64,000 nt of DNA from Phycisphaerales bacterium (lineage in GTDB: Bacteria > Planctomycetota > Phycisphaerae > Phycisphaerales > UBA5793). The notes below the pieces were generated by a model. That model saw only the letters and a list, made by a program, of their open reading frames with translations. It searched no databases and had not been told where the DNA came from. Of this stretch, positions 53,254 through 61,522 are shown piece after piece; the first letter of the stretch is position 1, and each line of letters opens with the position of its first letter. The position numbers and the translations under genes were made by a program. The stretch covers positions 50,853 through 114,852 of the forward strand of contig JADZAS010000009.1 of assembly GCA_020852515.1 (NCBI GenBank), written 5' to 3'.

Positions 53254-54048
53254 TCACGGACAACTCTCCAGATTCACGTCGCTGGTCTGATCGGTGGTGG
53301 GCGTGGCGCCGACGCCGATGACCGCGCCGGCCACATTGCGCGAGAGGGTGATGATCGATCGCTGGGCCGTGATGCGCAGGACGTTGCCGACGATGGCGTG
53401 CGTGACGCCTGTGACGAGGGTGAGTTGCACGGTGCTGTTGACGGTGGTGTCGATTTTGAGACAGCCATTCGCGTCGAAGGCCAGGCCGCTCGCGCTGGCG
53501 AGACAGACGGCCGCGCCACCGGCAGGCAATCGGACAATCGCCTGGCGCGTCGTGCTGATCGAACTCTCGACCCACAGGATCTGCGCCGCGCCGCTGTCGC
53601 CGCTGAGCAATCGGTCGGTGAACCCCGGCGACACATCCGCGAACTCGTGGTTCGGATCGGCCATGCCGATCTTCACGGGAACGACTCCGCCCATTGCGGC
53701 GCGGACGATGGCCCCGGGCGAGGCAGTCTCAAGCAGGATTGCGAACTTGCCCGCGTGCTCGGCCGCCGGCACAACGCCAGTGAACGCGACACGTTCGAGT
53801 TCAAGAGCGTCAGTGGGGGCGATGATCGGATCGGTGATCGCGAGCACGCCGAAGCGATTCACGGTCGAAGCGGTGGAGTTGAGAACGAGGATGACATCGT
53901 TGTCCCGCTGCAGGCGCTGGGGTTCGCGGGATTCCTCATGCTGGCGCTGGCGCAGATCGATGGCCGCATCGACGAACGCGTTGTACGCCCCCGCGGGGAT
54001 ACGCAGCGGATCGCCGGATTTCACCTTGCGCAGGGAATCGCCGCTCAT
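53254..54048 (-). CDS. Phage tail-region protein, unknown
   Basis: A 264-residue protein that overlaps the previous gene by four bases. N-terminal helix (RIPAGAYNAFVDAAIDLRQR), then a beta-rich body. Such proteins with 'AGAYNAFVDAA' starts occur among distal tail genes of phages infecting related bacteria (from memory). No catalytic motif. Confidence 0.65.
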   Translation of the reverse strand: MSGDSLRKVKSGDPLRIPAGAYNAFVDAAIDLRQRQHEESREPQRLQRDNDVILVLNSTASTVNRFGVLAITDPIIAPTDALELERVAFTGVVPAAEHAGKFAILLETASPGAIVRAAMGGVVPVKIGMADPNHEFADVSPGFTDRLLSGDSGAAQILWVESSISTTRQAIVRLPAGGAAVCLASASGLAFDANGCLKIDTTVNSTVQLTLVTGVTHAIVGNVLRITAQRSIITLSRNVAGAVIGVGATPTTDQTSDVNLESCP

Positions 54049-54851
54049 GTTCCGATCTCCAGCCCAGTGAAGTCGCTGCTGTCATAAACTCGCTCGACGT
54101 AGACCGCGACAGGCCGCTTCACCAGCGCGCCGGCGGTCGCGTCCTCAACCTCGGCATAACGCACCCAGAGGTACTCCCAGCCCTTTTTGTCGATGCCGGT
54201 GATGTCGCCGATGCTCAGGCCAGTGCGGTTCGGCCGAGAGGCGAAGCGAAACGTCAGTTCCCAGTCGCCCTGGCCGCGTTTGGAGCCTGAGACGCCCAGG
54301 AAGAGGCACTCACCGGCGTTGAAGCCCTTGAAAGCCGCATTATTGACCCGGCCGGTGAGGGCGAAGAGCGTACCTTTATATACGGGCGTCACTAGACTGT
54401 CGTCGAGATAATGCGTCTCAGTGAACTGGTAGACCGGCACCACGATCTCCACACCCTCGACACTGTCGGCGGTGACGCCAATCGCCCCCTTGAAGTCCGG
54501 CGCGGTCTTTCCGGGCGGGGCGTATGAAGCGATGGTGGCCGATGACTGGGTGATGTGCTCACTGCCGCCGCCGGTCTCGAAGGTGAAGGTGCTCTCGCCC
54601 GTGTCGGGCGGATCAGTGGATGAATCGACCTGATAAATGACAGCCCCGTCATAGAGATCGGGCCCGGCCTCCTCGACACGCACCTGATAGAGGGGCAGTC
54701 CGCCATAGAAGGATGGAACCTCGGCTTCGAGCGCCGCCAGCGCCTCGAGGTCATCACTCGTGCCGCGCACCCAGTAGAGGCGCTCGGTCGATGGACTCCG
54801 GCCGCTGCTGGTCGTTCGACTGATCCCGCGTTCCTGAACTTCCGTGCTCAT
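54045..54851 (-). CDS. Phage tail-region protein, unknown
   Basis: A 268-residue protein overlapping the tape-measure gene stop by four bases. Beta-rich; SERLYWVRGTSDDLEALAAL-like opening (ERLYWVRGTSDDLEAL) and TFRFASRPNRTGLSIGDIT in the C-terminal half. Placed right after the tape measure, where distal tail or baseplate-type proteins are encoded. Confidence 0.65.
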   Translation of the reverse strand: MSTEVQERGISRTTSSGRSPSTERLYWVRGTSDDLEALAALEAEVPSFYGGLPLYQVRVEEAGPDLYDGAVIYQVDSSTDPPDTGESTFTFETGGGSEHITQSSATIASYAPPGKTAPDFKGAIGVTADSVEGVEIVVPVYQFTETHYLDDSLVTPVYKGTLFALTGRVNNAAFKGFNAGECLFLGVSGSKRGQGDWELTFRFASRPNRTGLSIGDITGIDKKGWEYLWVRYAEVEDATAGALVKRPVAVYVERVYDSSDFTGLEIGT

Positions 54852-57187
54852 CCGAAGGCCAATCCCTTGTTTGAAGCCTCGACGAGGCGCTTGGTGTGGC
54901 GGGCCGTCTGTTCGGTGGCGCGCGCTGTGCGCTCGGCACTGTCATCGCCGGCGGCGAGGCCGCGCACGGCCGAGGCGTCGAAGGTGCCGCGGACACTGAC
55001 GCGACTGGCGAGCAGATCGAGTTGATCGCCCAGGTCAGCCAGGCGCTGCAAAGCAGTCGATGCGGGATCCTGTCCGCTGGTCAGCGCCTCTTCGCGCCGC
55101 TGCCGCGCCGTCTCGACCGCCTGCGCCAGTTCCTGTTTCGTGCGGGCCAGTGCTTCCTCAGCCTGGCGCACGCGCTCGGCCGTCTGCTCGTCGAGATCAG
55201 CCAGGGCCTCGGCGCGCTGGGCATCGACGGCATTGAGCGCCGCCTCCTTCTCCTGCTCGCGCTGGGCATCGCTGCGACCGCGGCGGCGCTCCGCCTCGGC
55301 GAGCGCGTCCTTGCGCTGCGATTCGATCCCCGCGAGATCGGCATCCAGTTCCCGGCGATTGAGCGCCTTGGCCCCTTCGACATCGAGCGTCTCATCGAGC
55401 AGGCCCATGACTTCAGTGAACCGGTCGGCGAGCCAGTTCGTCACCCGGGCCCAGATGCGCTGCACGCCCGCGGCGAGATTGGCCCAGCCTTTGGCGATGC
55501 CCGCGGTGAAATCCGGGAAGTTGCGTTCGAACCAGTCGCGCACCTCGATCCATGCCTTTCGAACGCCGGAGAAGGCGATGATCGCGGCCTTCTGGAAGCC
55601 GGCGCTGAAGCCGATCCACGCCTGGCGCAGGGGCTGGATGCCCTGTTCCCACGCGACGCGCAGGCCAGCCCACAGCGCGCGGGCGGCCAGTGCGATGTCA
55701 CCGGCGGCGAGTGCATCGCGGATACCGGCGACCACGGCGCCGACGAATGTGCTCAGTTCGCCGAACCGATCACGCAGCCACTGCAAGGCCTTGCCACCCG
55801 CGCCGGACCATGCGATGACGGTTCCGCCGAGCACTGCGACGGCGGCGATGAGCAGGCCGATGGGCGAGATGACGGCGCCGATGATCGCGGCCGCGGCAGC
55901 GAATGCGACTTTCACTGCTGTAATCACCGAGACCAACCCGCCGAGCACGAATGCCGCGGCCTGCGCACTGGCGCCCACCAGCACCAGCGCCACGCCGACA
56001 GCGCCGAGCACGGCGACCGATCCCGCGGCGACGACGACAAGCATCCGGTTCTCGCGCACCCACTCCGCGATCGCGGTCGTGACGCGAGTAATCAGGTGCG
56101 TGGCAATGCGCAGAGGCGCCACGATCGATTCGCCTACGGCGATGCCCAGACCTTCGAGGGCGCTCTTGAGAATGATCGCCTGACCCTTGAGGGTGTTGAG
56201 TTGAACGCCGGCGATGCGCTCGGCCGTGCCGGTCGCGCCCTGCAAGGCGTTCTGGTAGTCGCGGAGGTTGTCGGCGCCCTGCGAGAGGAGTTCAGCCACG
56301 CCGGCCGCCTGCCGGGCCTGGAAGACCCGGCCGAGGATTTCGAGTCGCTTGCCCGAGCCCATGCCCTCCATGGCGCGATTCAGATCATCGATGATGGCCG
56401 CCAGCGGCCGGACGTTGCCCTGTGCGTCGAGCACGTTCACACCCAGTTCCTTGAGCGTGTCCGCCGCTTCCTTGCTCGGGCTCGTCAGCGCCAGGATCGC
56501 CCCGCGCAGAGTCGTGCCCGCCATCTCGCCCTGGATGCCGGCGTTGGAGAGCAGCTGAATGGCCGCGACGATCTCCTCGAAGGCGATGCCTGCGCTCTTG
56601 GCGATCGGGCCGACGAACTTCATGGCGTCGCCCAGTTGGAGCAGATCGGTGTTGGCGGTGGTCATGGCCTTGGTGAGCACATCCACTGCCTCGCCGAGGT
56701 GATCGGCTTCGATCCCCATGCCGGCCATGATCTTGGCGGCGATGTCGGCGGACTGGGCGATCTCGAGCTGGCCCGCCGCGGCGAGATTGAGTGTCGGGCC
56801 GATGGACTTGAGGATCTGCTCGACGCTGAAACCCGCCAGCGCGAAGAATCCCATCGCATCCGCGGCCTGGCTCGCCGAGAACACCGTCGTCTCGCCGAGG
56901 CGCTTGGCTTCATCCGAGAGACGCTTGAAGTCCTTCTCATTGGCGTTGGTCAGGGCGCGGACGCGGGCCATGCTCTGCTCGAAGGTGGCGAAGGCGATGC
57001 TGCTCAGCGCGAAGGGCGTGCCGATGACGGCCGCGGTGGCGACGAGACGCTGGCCGACTGACCGCACACCGTCGCCGAAGGCCTTGAGACGCACCTGGGC
57101 GCGCCGCAGGGCGCGGAGCAGGCGCGAGTCGTCGCCGCCGATCTCGACGAAGGCCTTTCCGGCGCGGATGCCCTGGGTGGTGGCCAT
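54848..57187 (-). CDS. Phage tail tape measure protein
   Basis: A 779-residue protein. The N-terminal 350 residues match the TP901-type core: ATFEQSMARVRALTNANEKD, EAKRLGETTVFSASQAADAM, LLQLGDAMKFVGPIAKSAGI. Several hydrophobic segments lie at about 365-470. The last third is a long coiled coil (DAQREQEKEAALNAVDAQRA, EQTAERVRQAEEALARTKQE). Its length implies a tail of roughly 115 nm by the usual 0.15 nm per residue rule. Confidence 0.9.
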   Translation of the reverse strand: MATTQGIRAGKAFVEIGGDDSRLLRALRRAQVRLKAFGDGVRSVGQRLVATAAVIGTPFALSSIAFATFEQSMARVRALTNANEKDFKRLSDEAKRLGETTVFSASQAADAMGFFALAGFSVEQILKSIGPTLNLAAAGQLEIAQSADIAAKIMAGMGIEADHLGEAVDVLTKAMTTANTDLLQLGDAMKFVGPIAKSAGIAFEEIVAAIQLLSNAGIQGEMAGTTLRGAILALTSPSKEAADTLKELGVNVLDAQGNVRPLAAIIDDLNRAMEGMGSGKRLEILGRVFQARQAAGVAELLSQGADNLRDYQNALQGATGTAERIAGVQLNTLKGQAIILKSALEGLGIAVGESIVAPLRIATHLITRVTTAIAEWVRENRMLVVVAAGSVAVLGAVGVALVLVGASAQAAAFVLGGLVSVITAVKVAFAAAAAIIGAVISPIGLLIAAVAVLGGTVIAWSGAGGKALQWLRDRFGELSTFVGAVVAGIRDALAAGDIALAARALWAGLRVAWEQGIQPLRQAWIGFSAGFQKAAIIAFSGVRKAWIEVRDWFERNFPDFTAGIAKGWANLAAGVQRIWARVTNWLADRFTEVMGLLDETLDVEGAKALNRRELDADLAGIESQRKDALAEAERRRGRSDAQREQEKEAALNAVDAQRAEALADLDEQTAERVRQAEEALARTKQELAQAVETARQRREEALTSGQDPASTALQRLADLGDQLDLLASRVSVRGTFDASAVRGLAAGDDSAERTARATEQTARHTKRLVEASNKGLAFG

Positions 57188-57190
57188 TGC

Positions 57191-57628
57191 TCAGGTCCCC
57201 CTCACACTGTTGCGCCAGAGTTCGGGGAATTTGGGCCGCTCCTTCTCCAGCGCCGGCTGCATGTAGGGGCGGGCGGCGATGCGCACGCGGCGCTCGCTGC
57301 GCCTGCCGCGCCGGCGGCGGGTGACGGTCGCCGTGCCGCCGCGTTCGAGCACGCGCGGCGCGGCCGAGGCCTTGAATCCCACGGGGCCGATGACCACCGA
57401 GTCGCTCTGCTTGTCGTAGCCGAAGAGGATGAAGCGCCGCAGCAGGCCGACGTGCGAGTGGGGCGGCGCTCCCGGCTTGCTCGTACCCTTGCGTTTGCGG
57501 ATGCTCGTGCGCGCCGTCTGGCGGATGAAGGCGCCCGCCTTGCTGAGCACCCGGCGGCGCGCGGCATCGACGGCCCGCCTCACCTTTGGCCGGTCGAAGA
57601 ACAACTGCTTGATGCGCAGATCGATCAT
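57191..57628 (-). CDS. Phage HK97 gp10-like/minor tail protein
   Basis: A 145-residue basic protein: RRAVDAARRRVLSKAGAFIR, QTARTSIRKRKG, then a Pro/His segment GAPPHSHVGLLRRFI and AARPYMQPALEKERPKF. The 'R.F....FI..tAr.sir' and end 'RPYM.PAl' patterns fit gp10-like tail completion proteins. It follows the tail-chaperone frames, a little later than usual. Confidence 0.6.
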   Translation of the reverse strand: MIDLRIKQLFFDRPKVRRAVDAARRRVLSKAGAFIRQTARTSIRKRKGTSKPGAPPHSHVGLLRRFILFGYDKQSDSVVIGPVGFKASAAPRVLERGGTATVTRRRRGRRSERRVRIAARPYMQPALEKERPKFPELWRNSVRGT

Positions 57629-57843
57629 GGTGATTCCCGGGCCGGCTTCGGCACCCCTCCCTCAATGAACACTTCCTTCAGTACCGACACATCCGCCTTC
57701 ATGACGCCGCCCTGGAGGGCGAACGGATCGAAGTCGCTGGGCCGGAACGCCCGCTGGTGTTTGGCGCTGCGCTGGGTGTTGGCGATGAGGGCCATGATCG
57801 ATGAGACCCGAGCCCACTCGTCACGCTGCCTTTGCTCGGCCAT
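57625..57843 (-). CDS. Tail assembly chaperone, T-like extension
   Basis: A 72-residue frame from the ATG at 57843 (MAEQRQRDEWARVSSIMALI). The same frame is open and conserved-looking further upstream to about 57930 (DLWQLIWRCAGILGLDP, LTLRDLL), where it overlaps the gene at 57864-58367 in the -1 frame. This is the arrangement of the lambda G/G-T genes, in which a ribosomal slip joins the two. The start at the ATG is therefore probably not the real one. Confidence 0.6.
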   Translation of the reverse strand: MAEQRQRDEWARVSSIMALIANTQRSAKHQRAFRPSDFDPFALQGGVMKADVSVLKEVFIEGGVPKPARESP

Positions 57844-57863
57844 CGCGAGCAGGTCGCGCAGCG

Positions 57864-58367
57864 TCAGGTCGGCGGGATCGAGGCCGAGGATGCCGGCGCA
57901 GCGCCAGATGAGTTGCCAGAGGTCGCCGCCTTCAGCGCTTCGTCCACGATCCGTTCGATCTCGCCGCCTTCCAGACGGGCCTCGACCACGTCGCGCGCCT
58001 TGTCCATCGCGCGGCGGACCATCAGAAGCACCCGCCCGAGGTTGGCCCGGTCCCTCGGGCTGGGGCAGAAAGCCACCAGTTCATCGAGCAATGCCGCCGT
58101 GGCGGCGTCGATGGCGTCGCCGGCCATCGCGGCGCCGAAGGCTTCGTCGCTGATGCGCTTCTCATCCGCCTGCGGCTTCACCAGCGCGTAGATGATGTCG
58201 CACAGCAGAACCGGGTCGCGCATGAGGCGTTCGAGCAGGTCGCCGCCGCTGATCACTTCGAGCAGGTCGGTGCCGGTGAGGGAGCGGATGCGCTTCAGCG
58301 CCGCGATGTTGATCTCGACCGTCCACTCGTTACCCGTGTTGTCCTTGAACATTTTCACCGGCGGCAT
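57864..58367 (-). CDS. Tail assembly chaperone, G-like
   Basis: A 167-residue mostly helical protein: VEINIAALKRIRSLTGTDLL, VLLCDIIYALVKPQADEKRI, RANLGRVLLMVRRAMDK. Found between the tail tube and the tape measure, and ending in a low-complexity Ala/Ser tail at a likely frameshift site, as G proteins do. Confidence 0.7.
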   Translation of the reverse strand: MPPVKMFKDNTGNEWTVEINIAALKRIRSLTGTDLLEVISGGDLLERLMRDPVLLCDIIYALVKPQADEKRISDEAFGAAMAGDAIDAATAALLDELVAFCPSPRDRANLGRVLLMVRRAMDKARDVVEARLEGGEIERIVDEALKAATSGNSSGAAPASSASIPPT

Positions 58368-58494
58368 CTCCTGATTGCTCGGTCGGCCCGTTCTCCTGAG
58401 CCCGACGCGCTGCGCGGGCCTGCTGGTATTTCCAGTCCGCCCACACCCAGATCAGCCAAAGGAAGACGATTCCACCCACCCAGTACATGATCAT
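58330..58494 (-). CDS. Small phage membrane protein A
   Basis: A 54-residue protein from ATG at 58494 (ACAGGAGTCTGAC upstream): MIMYWVGGIVFLWLIWVWAD, one membrane helix, then a charged helix KYQQARAARRAQENGP. Overlaps the next gene by 38 bases. Could be a holin-like or membrane-attached phage protein. Confidence 0.6.
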   Translation of the reverse strand: MIMYWVGGIVFLWLIWVWADWKYQQARAARRAQENGPTEQSGDAAGENVQGQHG

Positions 58495-58495
58495 G

Positions 58496-58651
58496 TCAGA
58501 CTCCTGTTTCCGGATCTCCGGCCCGCTCGCCTGGCTGCTTGAAGAGCTGCGGATCGATGACGGGGAACGTGGCGCGGAATTGGCGGCCGCACCAGAGCGC
58601 CAGCAGCCAGACAATCCAGCAGGCCAGGATGGTGTACATCCAGCATCCCAT
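58496..58651 (-). CDS. Small phage membrane protein B
   Basis: A 51-residue protein behind GCAGGAGGACGCACC: MGCWMYTILACWIVWLLALW, one membrane helix, then a short polar tail ending DPETGV. Too short for many callers. Its stop lies inside the start region of protein A, so the two are made together. Confidence 0.6.
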   Translation of the reverse strand: MGCWMYTILACWIVWLLALWCGRQFRATFPVIDPQLFKQPGERAGDPETGV

Positions 58652-58667
58652 TGGTGCGTCCTCCTGC

Positions 58668-59270
58668 TCACGGCGTCGAGTCGTAGAGCACGCCGAGGTT
58701 CAGAACCGCCGTCGCCGACGACGATGCGTTGCTCGCCGTCAGCCCATCGACCGAGTCGCCCGCGAGCGGATTGACGATCTGCTGGCCGTCGAGCCAGAAC
58801 CACGTCTCGTTCTTCACGAGGTCGATCGACAGCGCCGTCACGCCGGTGTCGCGCACGCTCAGGTGGCCGCGCTCTCCGAGTTTGGCGCCGATGGCGACGA
58901 GTTCATCGCCGGTAAACGCCAGCGCGATCGCCACCTGCTCAGCGGCTGTCACCGCAGTGTCCTGCGCCGGCAGCACATCGCCGGCTCCGCCCGAGAATGT
59001 GATATCGTCGCCGGCCACGCCATCCACATCCACGTCGTAACGCCTGCCGCCATCCCAGTAGATGTCGATGACATCGCCGATCTGCAGCGTGCTTCCTGCG
59101 ATGGTGAGCACCCCCGTGGTGTCGGTGCTGCGCGTCGAGAGCGTCCCGGCCTCGGCGGCGGGCAGCGTGATCGGCCCCTGGCGGATGGAGCCGTCGGCGG
59201 TGCGCTGAAGCGTGGCCCCCAGCGGCGCGCCGCCGATCTCACCGGAAAGTGACAGGGTACTGCTGGGCAT
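58668..59270 (-). CDS. Phage protein between tail tube and chaperone
   Basis: A 200-residue protein from the ATG at 59270 (CGGAGGTGCGTG upstream, overlapping the tail-tube stop). Beta-rich: LPAAEAGTLSTRSTDTTGVL, GDVIDIYWDGGRRYDVDVDG, and TWFWLDGQQIVNPLAGDSV. No family recognised; it might be a tail decoration or minor tail protein. Confidence 0.6.
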   Translation of the reverse strand: MPSSTLSLSGEIGGAPLGATLQRTADGSIRQGPITLPAAEAGTLSTRSTDTTGVLTIAGSTLQIGDVIDIYWDGGRRYDVDVDGVAGDDITFSGGAGDVLPAQDTAVTAAEQVAIALAFTGDELVAIGAKLGERGHLSVRDTGVTALSIDLVKNETWFWLDGQQIVNPLAGDSVDGLTASNASSSATAVLNLGVLYDSTP

Positions 59271-59701
59271 CACGCACCTCCGATCCACGAGGGCGGCGTG
59301 GCCGAGTAGGCGACCTTGGCCGTCACCGAGACGGTGATGCCTTCCTCGAGTGGTTCGCTGCGACTGAAGGAACTGATCATGAAGTCGGCCTGCAATCCCT
59401 CGCCACCAGTGTCATCGAGGACCTGGAAGCCCAAGATGGCGTTATTGAGGTAGGCGTTGCGGATGGCCGTGAAGCCGGCGTCGGCGGTATCCCACACCAT
59501 CTCGAATTCGATGGTCGCGGACTTGAGTGTGGCGACATTGGCGCGCCAGCCCGCATTCGCCCGCGTGGTCAGATCCGCCTCGGCCGCTTCGAGATTGAGC
59601 GTCACATCGCGGACATTGGTCAGCTCGAGCCACGCTCCGCCGGCGCCCTGGCCGTCCACCTTGTAGTTGAGGACGGCCTCCATGCCGAGTTTGAAGCCCA
59701 T
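59270..59701 (-). CDS. Phage major tail tube-like protein
   Basis: A 143-residue protein: NVRDVTLNLEAAEADLTTRA, WRANVATLKSATIEFEMVWD, SRSEPLEEGITVSVTAKVAY. This 'VRDVTLNLE..E.D.T.R....WR......K....EF.' pattern is that of siphophage tail tube (TP901-1-like) proteins. Confidence 0.75.
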   Translation of the reverse strand: MGFKLGMEAVLNYKVDGQGAGGAWLELTNVRDVTLNLEAAEADLTTRANAGWRANVATLKSATIEFEMVWDTADAGFTAIRNAYLNNAILGFQVLDDTGGEGLQADFMISSFSRSEPLEEGITVSVTAKVAYSATPPSWIGGA

Positions 59702-59719
59702 GGGTCACGGTCCTTTCGT

Positions 59720-60145
59720 CTACGTCCTCACCCTGTAGGTAACCGACACGACACTGGTGAATGCGCGCTGCTGATCGAGATGCTCGGGGGAGATGAGCGG
59801 ATCGGTGGTCGTGCCCATCCACGCAGCCTCGGGCGCGCCTGCCAGCCGTTGGTGACTGAGGTGCTCGGTGATCTCTTCAACCAGCGCGATCAATGCGTCG
59901 GCATCCGGATCACTGGCCACCTTCTTCTGCACGCCCACGTCGATGGTGCAGTCCAGCCAGGAATCGCGCCGGCCCGAGGCGGTCCGCGTCACCGTCCGCG
60001 GCACGACCGTCACATGCAGGTTCGCCAGGTCTTCGAGTCCGAGGCTCGGCACGAGGAGGCGCTGGGCGGTGAAAGGCATCGAGAACGAGGCCCCGTTCAG
60101 GCTCGCCACCACAGCATCCGCGATGGTCAGGACCGTGCTGCCCAT
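59720..60145 (-). CDS. Phage tail terminator-like protein
   Basis: A 141-residue protein with IADAVVASLNGASFSMPFTA, DLANLHVTVVPRTVTRTASG, LIALVEEITEHLSHQRL. A variable-strand protein with this order in head-tail joining regions fits the neck or tail terminator family. It overlaps the next gene upstream by one base. Confidence 0.6.
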   Translation of the reverse strand: MGSTVLTIADAVVASLNGASFSMPFTAQRLLVPSLGLEDLANLHVTVVPRTVTRTASGRRDSWLDCTIDVGVQKKVASDPDADALIALVEEITEHLSHQRLAGAPEAAWMGTTTDPLISPEHLDQQRAFTSVVSVTYRVRT

Positions 60146-60378
60146 TATGGCCCGCTCCTCCCGTTGGACCGGCCTTCGAGGTAGGACAGCCGCCGCTCGA
60201 TCTCTTTGTACTCGGTGCGCAGTGAGCGCGCTTCGAGGATGAGTTCATCGAGGCGCTTCTCGACGTGATCGAGTTTGGTCGTGATGACGCCCCACTGGAC
60301 CGTGAGAGCCGCGCCGGCGACGAGGGCTGTGAGAATCGGCCCCGCCCAGCGCGAGAGATTGTCCCGGCTGCCAGCCAT
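60145..60378 (-). CDS. Small phage membrane protein with coiled coil
   Basis: A 77-residue protein from ATG at 60378 (GGAGGTGCTCTG upstream). One helix (AGPILTALVAGAALTVQWGV) then a coiled coil (TKLDHVEKRLDELILEARSL). Its ATG overlaps the stop of the previous gene. Confidence 0.65.
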   Translation of the reverse strand: MAGSRDNLSRWAGPILTALVAGAALTVQWGVITTKLDHVEKRLDELILEARSLRTEYKEIERRLSYLEGRSNGRSGP

Positions 60379-60761
60379 CAGAGCACCTCCGTCGCCACGT
60401 GCTTGGTGTGGATGCGAAGCGTCAGACGATTCACATCGCTGTAGCGCCATGGCGGCTCACTGCCCGGCGCCATCACCTCGTAGGTGTACGTGGCGACGGC
60501 ATCGGTCTCGATGATGCGATCGCCGGGCTGGGGCAGTGTGGTTTCAGCGGCGAGGACGAGATCGACGGCGCGGATAAGGAAGTCCCGCGATTCGATGCGC
60601 GTGAGCCCGCCCACGTGGTCGTCCTGTTCGAAGACGGTGCGGCCGATCGTCGCCGGCAGTTCCACCTCGCTGCCGCCGCGCTGGTACGTCACCATCCGCG
60701 TCAGGTGCTGGTGACGCTGATCTTCGAGCCATGACAGTCCCTGGCTGAGCAAATCGGTCAT
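60378..60761 (-). CDS. Phage head-tail connector-like protein
   Basis: A 127-residue protein with LSWLEDQRHQHLTRMVTYQR and GGSEVELPATIGRTVFEQDD, then strand-rich sequence. Encoded between the DUF2190 gene and the tail terminator, where head-tail joining proteins lie. Function from position only. Confidence 0.65.
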   Translation of the reverse strand: MTDLLSQGLSWLEDQRHQHLTRMVTYQRGGSEVELPATIGRTVFEQDDHVGGLTRIESRDFLIRAVDLVLAAETTLPQPGDRIIETDAVATYTYEVMAPGSEPPWRYSDVNRLTLRIHTKHVATEVL

Positions 60762-60767
60762 GATGCA

Positions 60768-61463
60768 TTACACCGTGGAGAGGGCCGCGCCGTCATTGCA
60801 CACCACGCGCCAGGCGAGGGTGCCGTCGTTGTCGATCGCGTGCAGGCGGATCGAGTCGTTCACTTCCGCCATCGTGATGGTGTTGTTGCCGGTCTGGTTG
60901 ATCGCCGCGGCCACAGTGATCACGCAGGTGCCGCCGTCGGTCTTGATGAACAGGAGCAGTTCCTGCCCGACAAAGGTCGGGATCGCCAGTGTGCGCGTCT
61001 CCGAGCCGCCAGTCACGATGGGCACATAGCCCGACTGCGCGACGGGAATGGCACCGGCGTCGCCGGGATCGGGAATCGCGCCCGTCAGCGTGCTCTGGAG
61101 CCCAATGACGGAGTGATCGACGAGCACGCGCGCCGTGGCATCGGTGTCCGCTGCGGCCCGTACGGTCTTGCCGAGGTAGGTGTTGCCCGTCGAAGTGGTC
61201 GTCAAAGCGCCGGTTCCGGCCGTGCCACCGACGGGATCGCCATTGGCATCCCAGTAGACCGCGATGCCTGCGCCGATCGCGCCGGTCACCTTGACGATGT
61301 CGTAGATGCCCGCCACGCCCAGGGACCCCAGCGCATTTGCCGCGATGGGTGTGCGAGCAAAGCCCGGCAGTGTGCTCTGCACCACCACCTGGCCGGCCGC
61401 CACGGCGCTGCCGGGGGTGTAGTCGATGGCGTTGCCGGGTGAGACGAATGTTGCCTGTGTCAT
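60768..61463 (-). CDS. DUF2190-family phage protein (capsid decoration/cement-like)
   Basis: A 231-residue protein whose first half (YTPGSAVAAGQVVVQSTLPG, GVAGIYDIVKVTGAIGAGIA, VYWDANGDPVGG) is the DUF2190 pattern, a beta-barrel often encoded right after the major capsid protein. The second half has an extra beta domain. Confidence 0.8.
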   Translation of the reverse strand: MTQATFVSPGNAIDYTPGSAVAAGQVVVQSTLPGFARTPIAANALGSLGVAGIYDIVKVTGAIGAGIAVYWDANGDPVGGTAGTGALTTTSTGNTYLGKTVRAAADTDATARVLVDHSVIGLQSTLTGAIPDPGDAGAIPVAQSGYVPIVTGGSETRTLAIPTFVGQELLLFIKTDGGTCVITVAAAINQTGNNTITMAEVNDSIRLHAIDNDGTLAWRVVCNDGAALSTV

Positions 61464-61522
61464 GTCGAAACTCCTGAATCACGTGTGCGGCGGAGAACTG
61501 ATCACTCAGATTCCAGTGCCGA

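Noticed and set aside
54896..57061. 721-residue plus-strand frame opposite the tape measure gene
   Set aside because: Gly/Asp/Arg-rich antisense translation; all phage genes around are on the minus strand.
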